From contig JAAAIG010000356.1 in assembly GCA_015852425.1 (NCBI GenBank), forward strand, positions 1 to 14,982: 14,982 nucleotides of DNA, read 5' to 3'. The translations under genes were made by a program, and so were the position numbers. The notes beneath the pieces were generated by a model. The model searched no databases and had not been told where the DNA came from. It saw only the letters and a program-made list of their open reading frames with translations. The stretch is from Gryganskiella cystojenkinii. Taxonomy: Eukaryota; Mortierellomycota; Mortierellomycetes; Mortierellales; Mortierellaceae. Shown here piece after piece: positions 1 through 8,259 of the stretch; positions within the stretch are counted from its first letter, which is position 1; each line of letters starts with the position of its first letter.

Positions 1-21
1 AAAAAAAAAAAAAAAAAAAAA
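1..21. repeat. Poly(A) homopolymer at the window edge
   Basis: The window opens with 21 consecutive A. On the minus strand this is a poly(T) run just beyond the last visible donor of the monooxygenase gene, so it most simply lies inside that gene's second intron. It could also be a sequencing or assembly artefact at a contig end. Nothing else at the edge resembles a telomeric repeat. Confidence 0.8.
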
Positions 22-100
22 CTCCCAGTCGACACTTTTTTGATAAAGAGGATTATTGTCAGAACCTGGAGGACAAGGATTAAAAAAATACCAGACTTAC

Positions 101-539
101 AGCTCCTTTTGACCCTTCATGAGAACTTCTCCCAAGAGTTCCATGTTCTCATTGAACTGCCACAAGGTCGGACACTCGTACGAGATCGCTTGCAATTCTT
201 GCAGCATGCCGAGTTGTTCAAAGACTGGGAGTAGGTGAGGACCCATGGCCATGGCCGATCCTGATATGGTAGGACAGAACAGAGAAAAAAAATGCAAAGG
301 GATCAGTAAAAGACCGATGAAGCACAAAGCGAGGGGTATCAAAAGCTGTTTCTTTGACCAAGACCAATTGCCATCGAGGGTGTGAAAAAAGTACCGAGAG
401 ACTTGAATTGAGTGGATCGCTCAAGGACTATGTAGTCGACGCCAATGCGCTCAAAGAGGATGGCGAGCAGCAGGCCACCGAGACCGCCGCCGACAATGAT
501 GACAGAAGGAAATTCTTCCTCTTTTGATGTATTCGACAT
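101..539 (-). CDS. FAD-dependent monooxygenase (class A flavoprotein hydroxylase), N-terminal part, runs off left edge
   Basis: Two exons are visible: 539-395 and 260-101, joined across a 134-bp intron (donor GTAC, acceptor ATCAG) that keeps the frame. The start is the ATG at 539, giving MSNTSKEEE. Residues about 13-40 form the Rossmann fingerprint VIIVGGGLGGLLLA, followed about 20 residues later by an acidic residue in VLERS, as expected for FAD binding. The second exon reads GSAMAMGPHLLPVFEQLGML and continues to NENMELLGEV, which fits fungal salicylate-hydroxylase or 3-hydroxybenzoate-6-hydroxylase-like enzymes; the substrate cannot be told. A GTAAGT donor at 100-95 ends the visible coding part, and the rest lies outside the window. 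Only about 102 of an expected 400 or more residues are present, through the window boundary and not decay. The gene seems intact as far as visible. Confidence 0.85.
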
Positions 540-1549
540 GTTGGATCCAAAAGTTGAGGTAGTGACGAGAGAAAGAGTGCGGTGGAAGAATGTAATTGTC
601 AGGATGACTCGAGGGGTATATTGCTAGATGACAGGGGAGGAGAGTGGAGGGAAGACTTGAAAGGGTAAGGAAGGAGACGGAAGAGAGAGTAAAGGAAAAG
701 TAAATGAAAAAGGCGGCAAAGCCTGGACAGGGAAAAAAAAAAGTCGTGAGCATACCCTGACAGGAACCAACAACATTAATTTCGCAAGGCCCTCAGACGC
801 AAACATGCGGTCGGACGACTGGAGTGGGAGGAGCGATATTCTATCCACTCCTCTGGGGTGCCGGCTCACAGACGAAGAGGGTGCGGAGTTGGTTTTTTTT
901 TCTGTGTGTTTGTCCGTTCGAACACCAAGATTTCTTTCGGCTCAATTGCAGCAACAACAACAAAAAAGCTCTTATATCAAACGTCTTTTAGGGTGCAATT
1001 GCAGGGGACAGACAAATGCAATGGTGTTGATTGAGACCATGAGAAAAGAGTCGCGTTTGTCCTCCTTCTTATCCTCTTCTGCCGTCTCAAAAGACTACGT
1101 CCATATCTATGTCCAAACTCGTAAGGATGTTGTCGGCGGATTAGAAAGAGTCGAAAAGTTGGAGGCAAAAAACCCCCCTAGAAAAGGCAATCGGGATATG
1201 CCAAACGCACAATCTCCTTGCAATCGAGCTGATCACCATTTCGTCCCGCTGCTGGTGCATCAGCCTTTGGGTTTCAAATCAATTTTAGTGGCGCAACAAA
1301 TTCTACCCTCTTTTCTGTATTTCTCATACACTCTCGATTTAAACCTTCATCACGAAGCGCTTATATGTCCTAGGAAGGTTCTTAGCCCTAGACAGCTGGT
1401 GAATTCTAATCGGCCGGGACATGGCCCATACGAGTGAGGTAAGATCAGGTCTGGAAAAGAAGGTAGGATAATGAATGAACTCAACCTTTGCAAGATCTCT
1501 GTAGTGATCACATTTCGAGGACGGGGGGGGGGGGGTTGTGCTCTCTCTC
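540..1549. other. Intergenic region; monooxygenase promoter plus unassigned sequence
   Basis: From 540 to about 750 the minus strand is pyrimidine-rich, with several CT-rich runs upstream of the monooxygenase ATG. This is the usual look of a promoter and leader in these fungi. The rest shows no recognisable gene. A plus-strand open frame of 210 codons (805-1437) has a coding-unlike composition and no motif, so I do not call it a gene. A G run sits at 1523-1535, followed by a short CT repeat. Confidence 0.55.
1523..1535. repeat. Poly(G) run of 13
   Basis: Thirteen consecutive G follow AC at 1521-1522, and a short CT dinucleotide repeat follows at about 1541. Long G runs are slippage-prone in replication and in sequencing, so the exact length is uncertain. 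Confidence 0.85.
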
Positions 1550-2249
1550 TCAATGGAATTTTGATCGCAGGTGGCGCTTGACTCTAACATTTCTTTTTGT
1601 AATCTTCCTTGTGTAGATGCTTGTGCGCGCAAAGGGAATGAAGTGCGTGTTGTAAGGTCCGATATCGACATCGCCTGTGTTCAGTTGCACACATGAGGTT
1701 ACTAAAGCTAACCAGGACGTGGTCCCTATCAAGATCTTGGTGGTTCGATCGTGAAATACCGATTTCACGACAAATGGATCGATCACTGGGAAGGCCAAAA
1801 GTTGCTAGTGTGGGTCTTCTGACACCTTTCCGCCATATACCTCTACTTTGGGAATAAGTAAGACGTTATTCATAGAATGGATCAAGGCACTCGCCAACTT
1901 CTTGGCGACCAGAGAAGAAATCGAGCAGTGTCCACCTGCTTCTTGCCCGCAGCAATCCTGTTGAGGACTGGTGCAACCCATGCTGGACAGTGGCTTGCAA
2001 TTCCAGCCAGGTCTAAATATCGACACCAAGCACGCTGAGCTCCAAGAGACTGTCAGGAATCGTTACATCCCTGGTATGAACAAGCAAATAGAGGTTTCCG
2101 TACTTGAACATCAAATAGATCGCCATCTTGTTTTCAATCCCCTGCAATCCTGGTAAGACTGCATTATCGACGCCATACACATCCTGCAGGTGATGGAGCA
2201 TCATTGCGTGAAAGGCCACACGGACCAAGTCCTTGGCATTTTTTTTTCT
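1550..2249 (-). pseudogene. Degenerate minus-strand coding relic of a fungal hypothetical protein family
   Basis: Read on the minus strand, coding-like peptide continues through at least three frames. The frame from about 2245 to 2013 contains NAKDLVRVAFHAMM, MAIYLMFKYGNLYLL and TIPDSLLELSVL. A second frame (about 2010-1870) contains TGLLRARSRWTLLDFFSG. A third (about 1890-1550) contains LLIPKVEVYGGKVSEDPH, a TAG, and then LLAFPVIDPFVVKSVFHD in the same frame. No start codon or intact exon chain can be built, so it is called broken. The first segment resembles, from memory, the C-terminal part of hypothetical families that are multi-copy in Mortierella relatives. That is an inference, and no function is assigned. 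It abuts the TnpB/Fanzor-like relic directly, and the junction lies near an A-rich tract at about 2238-2246. It may be a separate gene or a fused tail. Confidence 0.45.
1749..1770. repeat. Perfect 9-bp stem, 4-nt loop hairpin
   Basis: TCGTGAAAT (1749-1757) and ATTTCACGA (1762-1770) are exact reverse complements separated by ACCG. It lies inside the degenerate coding relic, so it may be a chance palindrome. No adjacent T run makes it a terminator-like element. Confidence 0.6.
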
Positions 2250-4219
2250 TGTGGACCCTTCTGAGCATTGGACGTGACCTCTCCGATTCCAACTTTGAAG
2301 ATCGTCCTGTTGGATCGGTACATGAACTGATGGCATCTGGGACATTTCTTACTGGTATAGAATTCGTACACTCCGATCACGATAGAACCCGGCGATCGCA
2401 GCTATGTAAAAATGAAGAGATGAGAAAACAATCAATAGATAGGATACGACCATGGAAAGAAGTAAAAACCATCTGGTTTGTCTTGTCTTGTGTTGCTTAC
2501 CTTGCGGAGCAAGAGCCGTGTGAAAGTACCATGGACGATTCCAAGCCCTTTTTATACGAAAATTTGCTGTTACCAATGGCAATCAGCACCTTCTCGTTCT
2601 GTTCAAGCTGACGTCCGATACTTCCACCAAAGGCAGGCATCATCCTGTCGACAGCAATATCGAACTCAGCCTCCGTGGTTTTTTTATGTCCCTCAGTCTT
2701 CTCATGTCATGTTGCTGCCATAGAACTCATTGAAATCTTTGCTGACATTTTCAAGCTCATCGAGGTTCTTTATGAGCGAAGCTTTGGGACCATGGAGGGG
2801 TGGAAGGCGAGAGACAATGTCAGTAATGGTTCTAGTGCCTTTGGCCGCCTGCAATGGTGTAAGCGTTGCTGTGGGTGATTCAGATATTGCTACTGGTGAC
2901 ACTGCCAGAGTCGAAGTCGAAGCAGTAGGGATTAGAGAAGAAGATGTTGACGACGCAGATTGTACCAGAGACCCGAGATACTTCAAGAACTTCTTGATAT
3001 CCGAGCTGATCGTTATGCTTTCATGTTCTTCTCTGGCTGGCGGTGCTGAAATGCTAGAGATAGTTTGCGCCATTCGTTTTTCCAGCCATTCCCGATGCTG
3101 AAGATGGACAGGTAGACTGCTGTTTGCTTAATTGTTAAGTTCCGAATGTGTTTGTTCTCGTTATTCTCAGGGGTGTGTAGTCGTATTGAGCTGCCAGAAA
3201 CATTTCTCTAGTATCGACCCCTTCGATGACAACATCCTCTGGAGCACAGTCGTCGCCGAAATATCGTCGGATATCGTCCCTGTCCTTAATAACATTCCTG
3301 ATTTCTGTCAGGAAACGGTCCGGATCTTTGGTTGTTGAATAGAGCGAATGAGGAGATGGTTTTCTGTACTTCACTCGGTTCAGTACACTTACCTTAAAAA
3401 CGCTGTAAAACCCTCGCCTTGTCGACAGTGACGGTGTCTTGAAAATAATAACCCTTTGCCGTGTTAGTGTCCACACTAAACCTCTCGCTTTGAATCTGCC
3501 GGAGGTGTTCTCGGATCGTTGAGCAAGTCTGCAACCTCAATAGACCCCTTGATTCCTGCCTGATGCCACTTTCTCCTTCCCTGTCCCAATGGCCCAAAGT
3601 TTGCAAAGAAGGCCTTGAGGATGGACCATACAGCCCGATCCCCGATCCATCTCAAGATGTCCACTTGAGTAACGCGTGCGAGGTCGTCTGGTCTGCAGTC
3701 AGAGCTGTTGGCTCGTGCAGGAAAGTCATTGAGAGCCAACAGCCACATCTTTCTTTCAACGGAGCAGCACTGCAAGTTAACGATCAGACCACGTCATATG
3801 CCTTTTTGAATCAAGTCTTTGATATATGCTGATGTTCATCGTGTAGCTCCTCGATCTTGGTCACGAGTTGATCGGCCTCTTCAAAGGCCTTCTTCTCGTC
3901 CTTGTGGCGATTTTCTGTAGTAGCTTTATTCTCGACATATGGTTCGCTGTCAAAGTACAGGATTGTGCGCTCCTTATTGTCGGTGCTGCTGAGCAAGTGC
4001 TCGAGAGATACGGCGATCATAGCGTGACCGACGGCTGGGCTCAGAGTTGATTGGAATCCATAACTTGACCGCAAAAGAAAAAACCAAGAGGTTTGAAAGT
4101 CCACACGTAGGTAACCTCCATTGCCACGAAGCGTGTTTGATTATACCAGTCAGAGCAGCGACCATCAAAGGCTTGAAATCAGCTGCGGTCATAGAGTCCC
4201 AGTGTGCCTTCCAACCCAT
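2250..4219 (-). pseudogene. Broken gene: PIN-like N-terminus plus TnpB/Fanzor-like RuvC and zinc-ribbon part
   Basis: The ATG at 4219 (context CCAAGATGG) starts MGWKAHWDSMTAADF. Exon 1 (4219-4147) joins in frame across a 112-bp GT-AG intron to exon 2 (4034-3811), giving AVGHAMIAVSLEHLL, TILYFDSEPYVENKAT and a Lys/Glu-rich helix, a layout like PIN/FEN1-type nucleases. A TGA stops it at 3813. Downstream, in shifting frames, come IREHLRQIQSERF (about 3500), FLTEIRNVIKD then VVIEGVDTREMF (about 3290-3200, RuvC-I-like with Asp at 3215-3213), IRNLTIKQTAVY (about 3150), AEFDIAVDRMMPAFGGS and EKVLIAIGNSKFSY (about 2660-2550). After a clean intron (2500-2402) comes VIGVYEFYTSKKCPRCHQF (about 2380-2320). 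That last motif is the first half of the TnpB/Fanzor zinc ribbon; the second CxxC and the RuvC-III Asp are not evident. From memory, Mortierellaceae have large proteins combining both halves. Several frameshifts and an apparent internal deletion make it a pseudogene. Confidence 0.6.
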
Positions 4220-4570
4220 CTTGGTGAGTGTGGATGTGACAGGCAGGGGAGTTGAAGAAGAGAAAGGATGTAAAAAGGCGATAAATAAAGTAAAATAGAG
4301 TGTGCTCTCAAGACTGGAAAGAAAGAGATAGAGAGAAGGAGGAGATGAAGGAGGAGATGAAGGAGGGGGAATAAAGAAAGTGGTGGCAAAAAAATGTAGA
4401 GAGGTCAGGCCAAAAGTGATGGAAAGACGAAAGATAAAGGGCCAATAGCGTGTCGAAGACGGACGTACAGTATGTTGGTTTGGAAATATCGAACAGCAAG
4501 AGAGGAGAAGGGTGTAGGATGCGGGGAATGGAAATTAAAGAGAGAAAATAAAAGCAGGAGAGAAGAGTGT
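4220..4570 (-). promoter_or_regulatory. Pyrimidine-rich promoter/leader of the broken nuclease gene
   Basis: Read on the minus strand, this stretch is strongly CT-rich. It includes a short direct repeat of CTCCTTCATCTC within about 4335-4365 and ends in CACTCACCAAG just before the ATG at 4219. CT-rich leaders of this kind precede other genes in the window, so the relic seems to have kept its promoter. No TATA box is clear. Confidence 0.4.
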
Positions 4571-5311
4571 ACCGAAAATAATGTACAGTACATCTACTAC
4601 TACTACGGCTCTAAGATCAACTTACGCTACGCGACTGGGCGCATATTTGAATTCATCTAACAGTCCTTACCATTTAGGCTCAGGCCAGGATATGATGCAT
4701 GCTGCCCACACGCGACAACCCGAGCACGATAGCTGGTAGCAGGTGATTGCCTCACAAGGCCGTGGCGAGGATCAAAATAGTCTTTGTGGAAAGTGAGTTT
4801 AGTATGGCTGTCGTGTGCGTGTCTTTCATTTAGCCAATCTCCGTTGTCTCCACAGTCATAACGTCAAGTCACCGTGCGGTAGCATATTCCAATGATGATA
4901 GGATCGATGAGAATACTGAGGACAGTGGCGTTTACTGGCAGGTCAGCGATGGCCTCCTCCTCTGTTATGAGGCAAAGGGCAAGCGCCTCGATTCCCATGA
5001 CATTTCTTTTGGCAAAGATAGCGTTCGGTTCTCGCAGTGATCTTAACAATAGATGGTATAGATGGTATTCTATTTTGGTTAAGGATGCAGCCCTTTTTTA
5101 TTTTGAGAGAGTCAACATCTTTGAGTGACGTAGTTACAGCGTTCAGAACGCCGAACGCAGGAAGCTTGCGTCCTGAAAGAAACTGGTTTCGGCGATGACT
5201 AGAAAAGCAGCAAAAGAGATATGAGTTAGCCTTATTCCCTACTGTTGCAGTTATACCTCTGCCGACATTAAAAGAATGGAAGTAGAGGTGGTGAAGACGA
5301 AGGATTTGGAT
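4571..5311. other. Gene-poor region, no convincing gene
   Basis: Apart from a small palindrome ATGTAC-A-GTACAT at 4581-4593, I see no recognised feature. Minus-strand frames (5407-4943, and 5049-4864 with ALALCLITEEEAIADLP) are open. They have no motif I know and no exon chain, and the longer one begins inside the downstream duplication. They could be an old exon remnant or chance. Confidence 0.4.
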
Positions 5312-5550
5312 TTCAAGGGGATCTAGCTCCACCAGCCATGCTCGCCGAAGGGTCAAAGCAATACTCAGCCTACAGTGTGCTACTACTATACCTTCGACCA
5401 CCTGCAATGAGCCAACAGCGGTCGTTTCATCCTCACTACCCGCAATGAGCCGACAGTAGCTACAGAGATAGGATCTTGCCTTCGAGGATCAAAGCAACAA
5501 GAATCCATCACACCTCCACGGATGATTGTGCCAACAATGTCAAAAAAAAA
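5312..5550. repeat. Tandem duplication, copy 1
   Basis: About 240 bp beginning TTCAAGGGGATCTAGC and ending in ATGTC plus an A run. It recurs at 5574-5814 with a period of 263-264 bp. By eye the copies differ at only about four positions: one extra A near the left end, C/T at the GCCTTC site, one extra A in ATCAAAGC, and A/G in CCAACA. Inside each copy, CTGCAATGAGCCAACAG is echoed by CCGCAATGAGCCGACAG. It appears non-coding. Confidence 0.9.
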
Positions 5551-5573
5551 AAATGATGATGAAGAGTTGTATG

Positions 5574-5814
5574 TTCAAAGGGGATCTAGCTCCACCAGCC
5601 ATGCTCGCCGAAGGGTCAAAGCAATACTCAGCCTACAGTGTGCTACTACTATACCTTCGACCACCTGCAATGAGCCAACAGCGGTCGTTTCATCCTCACT
5701 ACCCGCAATGAGCCGACAGTAGCTACAGAGATAGGATCTTGCCTTTGAGGATCAAAAGCAACAAGAATCCATCACACCTCCACGGATGATTGTGCCAACG
5801 ATGTCAAAAAAAAA
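5574..5814. repeat. Tandem duplication, copy 2
   Basis: Second copy of the approximately 240-bp unit at 5312-5550, separated from it by a short AT-rich spacer (AAATGATGATGAAGAG and a few more bases). Near identity indicates a recent duplication. It ends about 420 bp upstream of the start codon of the 481-residue gene, so it may lie at the distal edge of that promoter. Confidence 0.9.
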
Positions 5815-5944
5815 GAACAATGAATGATAATGCAAGGTGCCACAACTGAGTGTAAAACGAAATGGTACTTCCCTTGTGTATTGTGTTGAAAGATGTGTGT
5901 GTTAGGATGAAAGATATGAAGATGGAAAAGACGGAGGATAATTT

Positions 5945-6113
5945 CAAAACGTCACTTTGTCACTAATGACGTCACTCTTTCTGAAAGAAGGCTTTGTGAC
6001 TACGTCACGGATATAAAATGTCAATTGACTTTTCAATAATTGACCAGTCTAATAACTTAATAACTGACCATTCATTTGACAAGAACGCGTCAATCGGTCA
6101 ATTGACATTTTAT
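5945..6113. promoter_or_regulatory. Promoter-like cluster of TGAC/GTCA motifs with CRE palindrome and 17-bp inverted repeat
   Basis: A palindromic CRE-type site TGACGTCA lies at 5967-5974. CGTCAC recurs nearby (about 5950 and 6003), and GTGACTACGTCAC is itself a loose palindrome. Multiple TTGAC/GTCAA words follow up to 6106. ATAAAATGTCAATTGAC (6013-6029) is perfectly inverted as GTCAATTGACATTTTAT (6097-6113), enclosing about 67 bp. An ACGCGTCA word resembling an MBF/MCB site is at 6085-6092. The cluster ends 124 bp before the ATG at 6237. CREB/ATF-type bZIP control is an inference from the motif. Confidence 0.5.
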
Positions 6114-6236
6114 GTCTCTGCCACAATTCTTCGACCTTCGACCTCCTTACCAAGATAGCAGTCATAGAAGCCATATCCTTCTTAACATTCTTAACACTCA
6201 CACGAATACAATCTCAGACTTCAACATACAACCGAC

Positions 6237-8225
6237 ATGAACGCGATATCAACTCTCGCTGCAACCGCAGCAGCGTCATCCGCATTACCATCTGCACTGC
6301 CCATTCGGTCAACTCCCAAAAACCTGCAGCAACCTGAACTTAATTTGGTCGTTGATGGTCTGGCATGCAAACATCGGTATGCTAACCAGTTTGCGCCCAA
6401 GGACTGGTTGCCTGAGGTTTACTTCGGAAATATGGCCGGCTCAATTGACGACTACCTTGATATGATCAAGTCATTGACAACCTGGAAGGGACTTCCAGAG
6501 AACATCCGCTTCTACGCCAGACAACTGCAGGACTACTTCAAGACGGAAATCGGACAGCTACTCCTCGAGGGCCAATACCTGTCGATTGTTTTGCTTTCAA
6601 AACAAACAACATATCAGCAGTCTGGAGCTGCTGTTATATTCGATCAAAGTTCATCTATTCTGGGGGAGAAACGTAGGTGCCTTGGTTTCGTTGAAGTAAT
6701 TAATCAGTGCCTTTGTTGTTACTCTTAACCTGACATTCTGTGCTATTCCATAGGGCGACGTTCAAATGAGGATGATGATGAGGTAAGTTTAACCGTAGTC
6801 TTTTTCGTTTTTGCAATATTTCTTTGTTTTGTATTATCATCTTGACTCATCCAATCACTTTTCTTGGTTGAAATCAGGTATCTGCAAGGAGCCAGCAACA
6901 AGAGAGCGACTATGAGCTATCACCACCACCACAGACCCCACCACATCAAGAAAGCTTCGGCTTTGACAGCGATGATGAGGACACATCTATTCTGGAAGAA
7001 GATGAGTAAGTTTGTATGTTTGAGGCAGGAAAGTGCGCAATTAATATTTGACTAATTGTAATCGTTTGCATCCATAAACTGTACAGGACAACTATCACAT
7101 TTGTGGAAACTGATGGAACGGGCTCATTTGTACTCAGCTCCGAGAACCAAAAGATCTTTGAAGAGGCAGGCGAATGGTTGGAGACCAAGATCAAGCGAAA
7201 GATTAAAGACACTATCAAAGGGGTCCGCGCTGATAGATTTGCCATCCCTTGGGTCCACGACCTCCTGTATGAACGGTAAGCCTGTCAACTGCGTTTCCCT
7301 TTGGCTTGGACTGAGCTTAAACCTGGGACTAATAGGAAGGAAGGCTCTTCTCATCTATTTGAATAGTTTGAAATTATTGAAGTGTGGCCTGGATCCAACT
7401 ACAGACGAGAACACTTATACCTCCTTCTGGATTGCACCGGATTTTACTGCCCTGCAGACTGGCATTGATGATCTTGTGTCAAAGGGATTCATGAACGAAA
7501 ATCATTTCTGGCCCTCAGCGCTGCGGCGGCGTCGTGTTCGGGGAGTTGAGAGTGCGAAGGGTACATCTGTTGATGGCTACTGGTACGCCATGGATGGCAA
7601 AGTGGATGTCATCTTTGAAAACACGGGCTCTCCTGATTGTAAAGATTACAAAAAAAGGGATGCCATCAAAAGCAAAAGTGAGCGCAACTCCGTGGATGCC
7701 TTACTTCATCGCTTTCAGCGAAATGGTCCCATGGAAATTGCAAGAGATTACAAAGTAATCTTCGTCCTCGTTTGTGGTAAGCCCTTTTGTTTGTTGATTT
7801 GTCTACAGTATGCAGTATCAGTATCATATTTCCAGAATGATGGGTTGTGACTTGACAAGCTGTAACCTCTGACACAAGCTTTACTGCTGTTTAGGAGATG
7901 ATCTCATTATCTACTCGACTTCCATTGTGGATGGACAAGAGTACCATGTGTGCAAGATATTCGAGGAGAAGTATGAGTTTTCCACAAATCGACAAGCCAG
8001 TGTTTTGATGCATCTCCACTTCTGTTTAGTGGTCAAGGTAATTGCAAACTGCTGTAACTTGTAACGTCCCGTTGTATTGATTATCTTCTATTAACATTCA
8101 TTTATTTAAAATAGACAATTATGGAAGCCAATCAGGACGTTTCATTTAGGTTTGACAAGGCAACTGCCACGAAACCTGTTGGACCGCAAACAAAGTCCTC
8201 TCTTCGGATGCAAATCTCACCATAG
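6237..8225 (+). CDS. Hypothetical protein, 481 aa, seven exons
   Basis: Exons 6237-6672, 6754-6782, 6878-7005, 7087-7275, 7367-7776, 7895-8037 and 8115-8225 join across six GT-AG introns (81-118 bp) into one open frame of 482 codons ending in TAG. The start is the first ATG after a pyrimidine-containing leader and gives MNAISTLAATAAASSALP. Splicing creates a basic EKRRRSNEDDDE patch (residues 144-155), and LRRRRVRG occurs further on, so nuclear location is possible. An acidic, Pro/Gln-rich linker (about 156-198) separates an N-terminal helical part from a C-terminal part containing DGYWYAMDGKVDVIFE and KVIFVLVCGDDLIIYSTS. I do not recognise the function. The C-terminal layout recalls, from memory, Mortierella hypothetical families that may have a PD-(D/E)XK-like fold, but no clear ExK motif is visible. 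The fourth intron's acceptor (7366) was chosen because the nearer AG at 7335 leads to a stop. Confidence 0.7.
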
Positions 8226-8259
8226 AGCACGTGAGGATTGTTGGTGCTTGTCACTTTGC

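Noticed and set aside
1..21. Poly(A) as the tail of a retroposed element or a telomere
   Set aside because: It lies just past an intron donor of the monooxygenase read on the other strand, and no telomere repeat or target duplication is visible.
4660..4860. Possible tRNA or other structured RNA gene
   Set aside because: No T-loop GTTCRA motif with matching acceptor stem was found on either strand.
5312..5814. CRISPR-like array or LTR pair
   Set aside because: There are only two long, nearly identical copies with a ~23-bp spacer, without TG...CA ends, primer-binding site or polyprotein between them.
6843..6849. TGACTCA Gcn4-type site
   Set aside because: It lies in intron 2 of the hypothetical gene, not in a promoter, and is probably a chance match.
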